Positions 1 to 4,835 of a stretch of 8,431 nt of DNA are shown here, piece by piece (positions within the stretch are counted from its first letter, which is position 1; every line of letters begins with the position of its first letter). The notes under the pieces are model-generated. The model did no database searches and was not told where the DNA came from. It saw only the letters and a program-made list of their open reading frames with translations. The position numbers and the translations under genes were made by a program. Source of the DNA: Syntrophaceae bacterium UBA6109 (GTDB lineage Bacteria > Desulfobacterota > Syntrophia > Syntrophales > UBA6109); the NCBI GenBank assembly GCA_002428445.1, contig DIWJ01000009.1:5978-14408 (forward strand), written 5' to 3'.

Positions 1-24
1 GTTCGACTCCCGCCGCCTCCACCA
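1..24 (+). ncRNA. ssrA: 3' end of ssrA (tmRNA), partial; left attachment site
   Basis: The window opens inside a tRNA-like T-loop (GTTCGACTCCC) followed by the acceptor strand CGCCTCC and ACCA. This matches the 3' end of many proteobacterial tmRNA genes, including the E. coli form GGACGCGGGTTCAACTCCC. tmRNA rescues stalled ribosomes. The same 24 bases recur at 4702-4725, and identity stops right after CCA (TTT here, GAC there), so this is one side of an integrase core site. The 5' part of the gene lies outside the window. A tRNA with the same T-arm and acceptor is not excluded, but the CCGCCTCCACCA ending favours ssrA. Confidence 0.68.
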
Positions 25-39
25 TTTAGTCGAATAATT

Positions 40-1140
40 TCAATTAGTTACAAACTTTTTTTCTACCGCAACTCTACCGCAAGCTTGTCGGCGCAGGGAA
101 AGTACCTGCCCGATACGCTTTGCAGTCCGCTTTGCATATCTTCGCGTCATTTCCTGCCGCCTGTGCCCTAACACTTCCTGCACCAAGGAAAGGTCATGCC
201 CTTCGTCCAACAACTGGCACCCCAGGCTGTGCCGGATCGCGTTATACAGCTTGATCTTGATTCCGGCCTTCTCGCAGGCGCTCCGCCATATCTCATTCAG
301 GTTTTTATTTGTGTAAGGTTTCCCGTCATGGCGAACGAACAAGAACGGTCCGATGTGTCTTAACCCGTCGATGATCTCTTGGGCATAGGGTGTCAATTCT
401 TGCGCCCTGATGTCGCCCGTTTTTGTGGTTTCCCTCAATTCGTTTTCAGAGAAGGTCCGCTTGACATAGACTTTCCCGTCCTTAATGGCATCCTGTTTCA
501 ACGCCCGAGCTTCCCCGACCCTTAAGCCGTACTCCATCGCAAATCGAAAAATTGGGGCATCCTCGGCGGGAATATGAGCCAAAACCTTTTCCTGTTGGTC
601 CAGGGTGAGATATTCAATCTCCGGCGATTCCCCCATGCTCATTTTAGGGAACGGCGGAACATGCTTGATTTCTTCATTTGAATAAGCCCACCGGATCATC
701 GATTTCAGAGCACCCATGACGTTGTATCGCCACTTCTGGGAACCTTCGATCGACTTGTGAAAGCTTACCAGTTCAGCCTTCTTGAACTTGCGGATATCCT
801 TATCAGCCCCGAAGAACGGCACAGCATAATTTACGATGGCCGTCCGGTAATCGCGTTTAGTCTTAACCGTCGCATCGATCTCGGAAAGCCACTTTGTGTG
901 ATACTCCCCCAGGCTCAAGGGGTTCGCAGGTCGGAAGGATCGAGGATCAAAGCTTTCTCTGTCTCGGTCAATATCTTCTTGGATCGCACGAAGAAGCTTT
1001 TCCCCGTTTTCGTGACTCTTTATGGGATACCACTGTCCCTGAATCAAAACGGACCAAAACTTTTCCATGCGTCCGTTCCAATATAACTGGACATAGTAAC
1101 GGTTACCGTGCCGCTGTATGCTGCCGCCGCTATATCCCAT
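40..1140 (-). CDS. int: Tyrosine recombinase / site-specific integrase of the ssrA element
   Basis: This phage-type integrase would integrate and excise the element by recombining the ssrA 3' repeats. In the 366-residue form the order is: N-terminal arm-binding part with GNRYYVQLYWNG near residue 12, SAM-like core-binding domain around 80-155, and C-terminal catalytic domain. Catalytic residues visible are R207 (GLRVGEA), K240 (TKTGD), R303 (NAIRHS), H326 (LGHRR) and nucleophile Y335 (RRYAKR). The first position of the HxxR box is Asn (N300). The start at 1140 is preferred because GGGGAGGT stands five bases upstream of its ATG. An upstream ATG at 1200 would give 386 residues and a TAATG overlap with the rep stop. 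The last codons contain two copies of an arm-type repeat, so this DNA is both coding and a recombinase binding site. It is the last gene of the leftward operon. Confidence 0.9.
   Translation of the reverse strand: MGYSGGSIQRHGNRYYVQLYWNGRMEKFWSVLIQGQWYPIKSHENGEKLLRAIQEDIDRDRESFDPRSFRPANPLSLGEYHTKWLSEIDATVKTKRDYRTAIVNYAVPFFGADKDIRKFKKAELVSFHKSIEGSQKWRYNVMGALKSMIRWAYSNEEIKHVPPFPKMSMGESPEIEYLTLDQQEKVLAHIPAEDAPIFRFAMEYGLRVGEARALKQDAIKDGKVYVKRTFSENELRETTKTGDIRAQELTPYAQEIIDGLRHIGPFLFVRHDGKPYTNKNLNEIWRSACEKAGIKIKLYNAIRHSLGCQLLDEGHDLSLVQEVLGHRRQEMTRRYAKRTAKRIGQVLSLRRQACGRVAVEKKFVTN
62..82. repeat. Left arm-type integrase sites (two TCTACCGCAA repeats)
   Basis: TCTACCGCAA occurs at 62-71 and again at 73-82, 11 bp apart (one helical turn), within the integrase 3' codons. 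The same pair, inverted, occurs at 4616-4636 near the right end. Phased short repeats just inside each end of an element are the usual form of arm-type sites bound by the N-terminal domain of tyrosine integrases. Assigning them to this integrase is inference. Confidence 0.7.
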
Positions 1141-1199
1141 ACAGACCTCCCCTGAAGGATTTGGGGAGTATGTAATCTGATCGACGGCGGCAGTCAACA

Positions 1200-2387
1200 T
1201 TATTCCACCGCCTTTCGGATCACGTAGACGGTCTGCCCAGCTTCAATCTTCGGTGCGGACTCTTCCCGGTGGAACTTTGCACGCTTCTTTTCAATCCTGG
1301 CTTGAATATCCAGAGGCTCTTGATGTTTCCTCAATTCCTCGTTGTAGGAATCAAGGCAATCTCCGATACCAACGGGCTTGCTTCTGTCGGCTTTCTGCTC
1401 CTCCAGTATTATTGCATGCAAAGACGTTAATAGCCCATTCGTCTGCTGGAGCAGCCGCATTTTGTCCATTCTTACGGCTTTTACCCTAACAAGAGGCTCC
1501 GCACCCTGGACACCCTGGAAGCCCTCTTGAATCGCCCTGTACCATTCGAAGGTTGACCGTTGCGTATGATGGAGCCCCGGCCTATCCTGAAATTTCAGCC
1601 ATTCTTTCGTACAGTAGGCCCAGGCGTTCGCGGTTTTCTCCAATAGGTCCTCGACGGTCTTAAGGCCAAGCTGCTTCAACATCTCTCGCCGCATCTGAAA
1701 TTCAAGGCGGATGATCTTTTTCCCCGCTGGGCGCTCTTTGATTTTCCAAACGTCAAACAGCCAGTATTTCTTTGACTTCTCGATTTCCAAGACCTTGTCA
1801 TATAAACGGGCTAAGATGATGCTTCCCCCTGCTCCGATCCTGATTCCGTTAAGCTTCCTATGGCTGTAATAAGGATTGAAATCGGCGGCCCTGGTGACTG
1901 CGTACTCCATCAAGTCCCATGACCAATTCTTTTCGGGCATCGCAAAATCAAGACAAAGATCGACACGGCTGAGCTTGGCTTCAATGATATGCCCTCCGTT
2001 CGCCTCTACGAGCTTCAGCGCAATAATGACACTTTCCCCAGGCCCCAACCTCCATAGGGTCTCGGACCGTATTTCAACCATGACGTTCGGTCTTGATCCG
2101 GGGTGTTGTTTATCGGCTATCGTGAAAGCGTAATCTGAATTGCTGATGATCCAGGCAAAGCCCTTAGCCCCATTCGGCTTCACATTTACAGGAAAAACTT
2201 CGCCGGGATTGAAATGCTTGATATTGGCGGGAGCATCGGAATCGTACTCTTGAGCACGCTCTTTACCTTCACTAAGAATATCAAACACATCCACATTATC
2301 CCAATCAACATAAAGCGACAAAACAAGCGTATCTACTCCAGAAGAAAGCACCTCAACTTTCACCTTTGCGGGGTGGCTGATAGTCAT
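1200..2387 (-). CDS. rep: Replication initiation protein, Rep_trans / phage replication initiation factor family
   Basis: This 395-residue protein resembles the Rep_trans/replication initiation factor family (pT181-type plasmid Reps, filamentous phage Reps, MobT-like relaxases), which nick one strand at an origin and start rolling-circle replication or transfer. Family-like blocks appear in order: LSRVDLCLDF at about 139-148, a small-residue stretch leading to LARLYDKVLEI at 192-202, and IRLEFQMRRE at 226-235 in the position of the acidic/aromatic R-E motif. I could not assign the nicking tyrosine with confidence. The first ~100 residues and the charged C-terminal ~100 residues are less typical. 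The start codon overlaps the preceding small gene as ATGA, with a purine/G-rich AAGGGGGTGG just upstream, so translation is probably coupled. Integrase follows in the same operon. An integrated plasmid or inovirus-satellite Rep is the likeliest role. Confidence 0.72.
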   Translation of the reverse strand: MTISHPAKVKVEVLSSGVDTLVLSLYVDWDNVDVFDILSEGKERAQEYDSDAPANIKHFNPGEVFPVNVKPNGAKGFAWIISNSDYAFTIADKQHPGSRPNVMVEIRSETLWRLGPGESVIIALKLVEANGGHIIEAKLSRVDLCLDFAMPEKNWSWDLMEYAVTRAADFNPYYSHRKLNGIRIGAGGSIILARLYDKVLEIEKSKKYWLFDVWKIKERPAGKKIIRLEFQMRREMLKQLGLKTVEDLLEKTANAWAYCTKEWLKFQDRPGLHHTQRSTFEWYRAIQEGFQGVQGAEPLVRVKAVRMDKMRLLQQTNGLLTSLHAIILEEQKADRSKPVGIGDCLDSYNEELRKHQEPLDIQARIEKKRAKFHREESAPKIEAGQTVYVIRKAVE

Positions 2388-2626
2388 TTGCCACCCCCTT
2401 TGATATCCGGATCAAACAAGCTTAAGCTTGCGCCTGTGCCGTCGTTTACGCCGGCGGTCCCGGCCTCGCCACCGGGCCTACCCGCCGGCGGCGCTTTCCA
2501 TTCACCATTCCTCAATTGACGGACTTCGGCAGGCGTCAGGATTCTGCAATCAGAAAATGTACGCAGGATTTTCCAAAGCAGCTCTCCTTTCTTGAGATCA
2601 CATGGATTATCTTCTAGACTAGACAT
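2384..2626 (-). CDS. Small basic protein, possible excisionase / first gene of the rep-int operon
   Basis: An 80-residue protein with a strong ribosome site (AGGAGGG, five bases before ATG). Residues 12-45 look like a small folded domain: an amphipathic helix (ELLWKILRTFSD) followed by ILTPAEVRQLRNGEW, which recalls the LTxxEV start of excisionase/MerR-type helices but is too short for a complete winged helix. The C-terminal half is rich in Gly, Ala and Pro, probably disordered, and is encoded by GC-rich DNA that also forms an 8-bp hairpin. Its position before rep and int, with an ATGA overlap, suits a recombination directionality factor or accessory Rep protein. The function is inferred from context; I do not recognise the family. 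Confidence 0.6.
   Translation of the reverse strand: MSSLEDNPCDLKKGELLWKILRTFSDCRILTPAEVRQLRNGEWKAPPAGRPGGEAGTAGVNDGTGASLSLFDPDIKGGGK
2417..2430. repeat. Perfect 14-bp palindrome CAAGCTTAAGCTTG
   Basis: The sequence is its own reverse complement over 14 bp. It lies in the 3' part of the small gene, 30 bp before the rep start codon, and 20 bp from the GC-rich hairpin at 2450-2489. It may be a protein-binding site or part of a replication origin. It could also be a by-product of coding, since it spells ASLSLF in the reading frame. Confidence 0.55.
2450..2489. repeat. GC-rich hairpin, candidate rolling-circle origin element
   Basis: Perfect 8-bp arms GCCGGCGG (2450-2457) and CCGCCGGC (2482-2489) enclose a second perfect 5-bp stem CCCGG/CCGGG (2459-2463 and 2472-2476) with an 8-nt loop. 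The hairpin lies just upstream of rep inside the low-complexity tail of the preceding gene. Rep_trans and related initiators nick at hairpins close to or in their own genes, so this is a candidate nick region. No nick sequence could be identified, and GC-rich Gly/Ala/Pro codons could partly explain the symmetry. Confidence 0.5.
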
Positions 2627-2631
2627 AAAAA

Positions 2632-2649
2632 CCCTCCTGGATGCTCCAG
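2632..2649 (-). promoter_or_regulatory. Strong ribosome binding site flanked by a small hairpin
   Basis: Read leftward, AGGAGGG (2638-2632) lies five bases before the ATG of the first rep-operon gene and fixes its start. Directly upstream, CTGGA-TGC-TCCAG (2637-2649) is a perfect 5-bp stem with a 3-nt loop whose base overlaps the edge of the ribosome site. Folding of the leader could slightly modulate translation of the operon; this is inference. Confidence 0.55.
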
Positions 2650-2659
2650 AAGGGCCGTG

Positions 2660-2687
2660 TTGACAGATAAGCCTTCAGTGTTATACT
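2660..2687 (+). promoter_or_regulatory. Consensus-like sigma70 promoter pointing away from the rep operon
   Basis: TTGACA (2660-2665, perfect -35) and TATACT (2682-2687, five of six matches to -10) are separated by 16 bp. Transcription would run rightward from about 2694, but no gene lies on this strand before the hairpin at 2753-2785. It therefore probably makes a short RNA. Confidence 0.65.
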
Positions 2688-2690
2688 GAA
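2674..2690. promoter_or_regulatory. 17-bp operator-like inverted repeat over the -10 element
   Basis: TTCAGT-GTTAT-ACTGAA has perfect 6-bp arms and a 5-nt spacer, and covers the -10 of the rightward promoter. On the opposite strand the same spot contains TATAAC, a possible -10 for the leftward rep-int operon, though its -35 is poor. A dimeric repressor here could control both directions. The neighbouring RHH protein is the obvious candidate, but nothing in the sequence proves it. Confidence 0.55.
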
Positions 2691-2693
2691 CGC

Positions 2694-2790
2694 AGATCCG
2701 TTCTGGTCTGTCGCACTCTCACGGGTTTTGGCACTTCTGGAACGAGATTTAGAAAGCCCGAACTGTTAGCCGCAGCTCGGGCTTTCGCCT
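2694..2790 (+). ncRNA. Putative short regulatory RNA upstream of the rep operon
   Basis: The boundaries come from the strong rightward promoter (2660-2687) and the terminator-like hairpin (2753-2785). The interval has no open reading frame with a ribosome site. If leftward transcription from the RHH gene or an upstream start reads through into the rep operon, this RNA would be antisense to the leader. That resembles the counter-transcribed RNAs that limit Rep synthesis in rolling-circle plasmids. Both ends are predictions. Confidence 0.4.
2753..2785. terminator. Bidirectional terminator-like hairpin between RHH gene and putative small RNA
   Basis: AAAGCCCGA (2753-2761) and TCGGGCTTT (2777-2785) form a perfect 9-bp stem with a 15-nt loop, starting 8 bp beyond the RHH stop codon. 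The flanking A and T runs are short on both sides, so termination may be moderate. It would serve the leftward RHH transcript and the rightward RNA. Confidence 0.62.
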
Positions 2791-2792
2791 TC

Positions 2793-3077
2793 TTACTTCC
2801 TCAACTCCAAATCTCCCTTTTCGGTCAGAGATACTTTCCCGCTGAACAACGCTTCCTTGAACTTCCTCATTACCTTTTCACCTGCAACAACCGCTTTGAA
2901 CAACCCCACCTTTTCCATAACTCTGGCATCATCCATTGCTGTTTCGATCAGGTTGCCCATAAGCTGGCTCCGTGTCAGCCCATAGTTGTCAGCCATAGCG
3001 TCAATTTCTTTTACTAAGCTTGGCCTGAGCATCACGGAGTATTGCTGCCGCGCCTCTTTGACTGGTTTTCTTGGCAT
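2793..3077 (-). CDS. Ribbon-helix-helix DNA-binding protein (element regulator)
   Basis: The 94-residue form starts at the ATG preceded by AAGGAGGGA six bases upstream; a longer form from a TTG at 3140 would begin inside the promoter and is unlikely. After a basic N-terminus (PRKPVKEAR), QYSVMLRP (12-19) has the pattern of the DNA-reading beta strand. SLVKEIDAMADNYG and TRSQLMGNLIETAMDDA (20-51) form the two helices of a CopG/MetJ/Arc-type fold. The C-terminal ~40 basic residues are not assigned. RHH proteins bind inverted or direct repeats as dimers and commonly control plasmid copy number, partition, mobilisation or antitoxin operons. It lies between the rep operon control region and the divergent cargo operon, so it probably represses one or both. 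Confidence 0.82.
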   Translation of the reverse strand: MPRKPVKEARQQYSVMLRPSLVKEIDAMADNYGLTRSQLMGNLIETAMDDARVMEKVGLFKAVVAGEKVMRKFKEALFSGKVSLTEKGDLELRK

Positions 3078-3110
3078 CTGCCGTCCCTCCTTAATCCACA
3101 ATGTGATTCG

Positions 3111-3140
3111 TACGTAACATAGTGAGTATCCCCGTGTCAA
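3111..3140 (-). promoter_or_regulatory. Possible promoter of the RHH gene
   Basis: Read leftward, a perfect TTGACA (3140-3135) stands 18 bp before TACGTA (3116-3111), a weak -10. The downstream leader contains the small palindromes CGTACG and CACAATGTG, which could be operators for autorepression. The -35 is convincing; the -10 is not. Confidence 0.4.
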
Positions 3141-3182
3141 GAATTATCTTTCGCCCTGCTCAGGAGGATGACGGCGCCGACT

Positions 3183-3215
3183 CCGACGAGCTCCGGGCGG
3201 GCCCATTCTCGTCGG
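3183..3215. repeat. Inverted repeat in the divergent RHH/cargo intergenic region
   Basis: CCGACGAG (3183-3190) and CTCGTCGG (3208-3215) are perfect 8-bp arms around a 17-nt GC-rich loop that itself contains GGGCGGGCCC. There is no T run after it on either strand, so it is a poor intrinsic terminator. An operator, insulator or structured leader element is possible. Confidence 0.5.
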
Positions 3216-3253
3216 CACCTAGTTCGTCTGGATGGAAGAGAACTTAAAAATGC

Positions 3254-3282
3254 TTGAATATTACCGATGTAAGTATTATCTA
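3254..3282 (+). promoter_or_regulatory. Predicted promoter of the cargo operon
   Basis: TTGAAT (3254-3259) and TATCTA (3277-3282) are 17 bp apart in an AT-rich stretch immediately before the membrane-protein gene. Transcription would start near 3289. That is only about seven bases before the TTG at 3296 and favours the later TTG at 3344, which has its own ribosome site. Confidence 0.45.
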
Positions 3283-3295
3283 AGTAAAATCCAAC

Positions 3296-3706
3296 TTGAG
3301 TTTTTCATTCGGAAGCAAGAAACCCATTGAGAGGGTAACTGCATTGGAACACTCTGAGTTTATCCTGGCATGGAAATCGGGTAAGTTGGCGGTCGACGTG
3401 GACCGATCAAAAGCACTAAGAATAGCTAACTCAAAAATACTGCCAAAGCGATATCAACTGGCGCACATCTTCTGGTCATGGATATGGATCCTCTCAATCC
3501 CTGCAGCAGTTGCCGTTATGTATTTCTATACGTGGTGGGTCGGCCTATTGATTTTGTTTGTGGTGACCCCACTCATTTCAAGTGCCACTAAAAAAACTGC
3601 GATGCAATTCATGATTGATCATGCCCTGGAAGATCCTCAGTTCTTTCTCTTTGCAGTATCAGAGGGCGTAATTCGGCTCAGACAAAAAAGTTCTGGTGAC
3701 GAATAA
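3296..3706 (+). CDS. Small two-helix membrane protein, cargo operon gene 1
   Basis: I do not recognise the family. The 136-residue reading has a charged N-terminal region, two adjacent hydrophobic helices at about 57-78 (HIFWSWIWILSIPAA...) and 79-96 (TWWVGLLILFVV), and a C-terminal cytoplasm-like segment ending in charged residues. There is no signal peptide. An in-frame stop at 3281 leaves TTG 3296 as the earliest start, but it lacks a ribosome site. TTG 3344 (LEHSEF) has GAGAGGG eight bases upstream and would give 120 residues. No ATG candidate exists nearby. It is followed after 24 bp by the trypco2-like gene and is probably cotranscribed with it. A membrane anchor or effector role in the cassette is speculation. 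Confidence 0.72.
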   Translation: MSFSFGSKKPIERVTALEHSEFILAWKSGKLAVDVDRSKALRIANSKILPKRYQLAHIFWSWIWILSIPAAVAVMYFYTWWVGLLILFVVTPLISSATKKTAMQFMIDHALEDPQFFLFAVSEGVIRLRQKSSGDE

Positions 3707-3730
3707 TGAAGGCAACGAGAGGGGGCACAT

Positions 3731-4057
3731 ATGGAGCAGATCGAACTTAAGGATTTTATAACGAGCATTTTAGTCGACGTGGCAGCGGGAATCAAGAACG
3801 CCAATGCAGAACTTATCGATCCGGCCAAAGGACAACATGAGGTTTTCAATCTGCGGCGTAACTTAGGAGATAATGCAAAAATCCCCGGGATACAATTCGA
3901 CATTGCCGTCTCAGTAACCAAGAATCAGAAGGATCGAGCGGGGATCGTCGTTGCACTCATGAACATCGGTGCCGGTGCCAATACGGAGAAGGGCACAAGT
4001 AATGAAATGATACATAGGATAAAATTCGAAGTCGGCGTACTTCGCGAGTGGGTTTAG
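3731..4057 (+). CDS. Trypco2-like protein, cargo operon gene 2
   Basis: This 108-residue protein begins with an amphipathic helix (IELKDFITSILVDVAAGIKNA). A beta-rich half follows, containing IQFDIAVSVT, a turn (NQKDRAG), IVVALMNIGAGA and the closing strand HRIKFEVGVL. That arrangement resembles the trypsin-co-occurring domain 2 (trypco2) family, small domains found with proteases and NTPase-based conflict systems. The match is by eye and moderate. The ATG has a clear GAGAGGGGG upstream. Gene 1 ends 24 bp before it and gene 3 begins 4 bp after it, so the three are almost certainly one transcript. The molecular function is unknown; an adaptor or sensor role in a defence-like module is inference. 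Confidence 0.7.
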   Translation: MEQIELKDFITSILVDVAAGIKNANAELIDPAKGQHEVFNLRRNLGDNAKIPGIQFDIAVSVTKNQKDRAGIVVALMNIGAGANTEKGTSNEMIHRIKFEVGVLREWV

Positions 4058-4061
4058 ACCC

Positions 4062-4460
4062 ATGCGGCGGACTCAAGTGACCTTAGTATCTCGCGTGAAC
4101 AATGTCAAAGTGAGTAGTGAGGATCTCTTGCTTGCGACACGAGAGATACACAAATTACCCCAAAACAATCGGGACTGGGAGGGGCGCGCTATACTGATAG
4201 TGTCACTCTTCCACGACGAACCTGACAAAGCGCTTGCCGTCAACTTCAGAATCCAGGCAATGAACAATCTGGTTAGCTCAGGATCGCTTCCGGGTTGGGC
4301 CACACCGGAACAAGCCGACGGTTCGATCCTGATATCCGAACCTGTATGGAAAGCAGCCGCCTGCGAACCCGTCATCATTGGAAAGCACGATGCGTCTTTT
4401 GACAAAGAGGCTTTTGTAGACCGCGTACTTTCCTTTGCTGAACCGGAAGGGCACGCCTAA
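4062..4460 (+). CDS. Hypothetical protein, cargo operon gene 3
   Basis: A 132-residue predicted soluble protein of no family I recognise. The N-terminal part (MRRTQVTLVSRVNN...) could be a beta strand followed by a helix. The middle includes LIVSLFHDEPD and AVNFRIQAMNNLV. The C-terminus has VWKAAACEPVIIG and a final helix (KEAFVDRVLSFAEPEG). No signal peptide, membrane segment or clear catalytic motif is seen. Its ATG is 4 bp after the trypco2-like stop and lacks a strong ribosome site, which suggests translational coupling. It is the last gene before the right end, and recombination sites begin about 50 bp beyond it. Confidence 0.7.
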   Translation: MRRTQVTLVSRVNNVKVSSEDLLLATREIHKLPQNNRDWEGRAILIVSLFHDEPDKALAVNFRIQAMNNLVSSGSLPGWATPEQADGSILISEPVWKAAACEPVIIGKHDASFDKEAFVDRVLSFAEPEGHA

Positions 4461-4508
4461 TTGCACTGTTCTGTGGTAAGAACAAGGTCCAGGCAAAAAT
4501 CGACACAA

Positions 4509-4546
4509 TTTACCCTTTACCATTTCTTTACCATAACCTCGGTAAA
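4509..4546. repeat. TTTACC repeat array near the right end
   Basis: TTTACC occurs at 4509-4514, 4516-4521 and 4527-4532, and in inverted form GGTAAA at 4541-4546. The last two copies make a 6-bp stem with an 8-nt loop. The array lies after the cargo operon and before the arm-type sites. It may bind the integrase or an excisionase, or weakly terminate the cargo transcript; no T run supports termination. Confidence 0.45.
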
Positions 4547-4570
4547 TTCAGTGGTGGCGCGACTTCCGCA

Positions 4571-4608
4571 GGTTCAAATCCAGCCGTACGGACGTCGGTT
4601 CGACTCCC
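4571..4608 (+). repeat. Decayed T-arm-like sequences (possible old attachment scars)
   Basis: GGTTCAAATCC (4571-4581) has the form of a tRNA T-loop. CGGACGTCGGTTCGACTCCC (4589-4608) resembles the ssrA 3' region, with 12 bp (4597-4608) identical to the att copy at 4701-4712. Neither is followed by an acceptor strand and CCA, and the T-stem of the second does not pair. They look like remnants of earlier or shifted integration events, or non-functional core-like sites. Confidence 0.42.
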
Positions 4609-4615
4609 TCTTGAC

Positions 4616-4636
4616 TTGCGGTAGAAATGCGGTAGT
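4616..4636. repeat. Right arm-type integrase sites (two tGCGGTAG repeats)
   Basis: TTGCGGTAGA (4616-4625) and ATGCGGTAGT (4627-4636) are spaced 11 bp apart. They are inverted copies of the pair at 62-82 inside the integrase gene. The matching motif, spacing and opposite orientation at the two ends support arm-type sites used to bridge to the core repeats. Further on, TAGTTACA (4649-4656) is also present at the left end (45-52) in the same orientation. Confidence 0.7.
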
Positions 4637-4697
4637 TGTAAAATCAACTAGTTACAGAAACGACCAGAAAAAAACGTAATAAAATCAACTATATTTC

Positions 4698-4725
4698 GCG
4701 GGTTCGACTCCCGCCGCCTCCACCA
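4698..4725 (+). repeat. Right attachment site: duplicated ssrA 3' end (T-arm to CCA)
   Basis: T-stem GCGGG (4698-4702), loop TTCGACT, T-stem CCCGC (4710-4714), acceptor strand CGCCTCC and ACCA reproduce an ssrA 3' end. There is no tmRNA body upstream. Bases 4702-4725 are identical to 1-24, and identity may continue to the left of the window. It is the right boundary of the 4.7-kb element and perhaps also the left boundary of the next one, whose integrase starts about 230 bp on. Confidence 0.82.
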
Positions 4726-4756
4726 GACCATCATCCGACAAAATCCGAGGAAGTGC

Positions 4757-4784
4757 AAAACCCGCTGGAATCAGCGGGTTTTTT
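4757..4784 (+). terminator. Rho-independent terminator after the ssrA 3' end copy
   Basis: AAAACCCGCTG-GAAT-CAGCGGGTTTTTT forms an 11-bp stem (A/T base included), a 4-nt loop and a six-T run, 31 bp after the CCA. It is a textbook intrinsic terminator in the right place for ssrA. It is either the native ssrA terminator displaced by the inserted element, or one supplied by the element to its right. Confidence 0.85.
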
Positions 4785-4835
4785 CTTGCTATTCGTCCAT
4801 GGGCGTGCTATGGGATTCATCAAAATCCAGCCATT

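Larger units (their letters stand above)
1..4725. mobile_element. Integrated mini-element at ssrA (Int + Rep + cargo), about 4.7 kb
   Basis: Exact 24-bp direct repeats of an ssrA-type 3' end bound the segment. Inside are a tyrosine integrase next to the left repeat, a Rep_trans-like replication initiator, a small possible excisionase, an RHH regulator and a divergent three-gene cargo operon. Paired arm-type sites lie just inside both ends (62-82 and 4616-4636). No capsid, packaging, Zot/pI or conjugation gene is present, so transfer would depend on a helper phage or conjugative element. The plan resembles an integrative plasmid or satellite, or a mobilisable element that excises and replicates by rolling circle. 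The replication mode is inferred from the Rep family. Confidence 0.75.

Noticed and set aside
3116..3121. TATGTT as -10 for the RHH promoter
   Set aside because: The spacing from the perfect TTGACA is only 13 bp, too short for sigma70.
4571..4581. T-loop-like GGTTCAAATCC as a complete tRNA gene
   Set aside because: No anticodon or D arm pairs upstream and no acceptor strand with CCA follows.
4461..4679. 72-residue open frame after the cargo operon
   Set aside because: It runs through the TTTACC array, T-arm remnants and arm sites, has no convincing ribosome site and no recognisable protein character.
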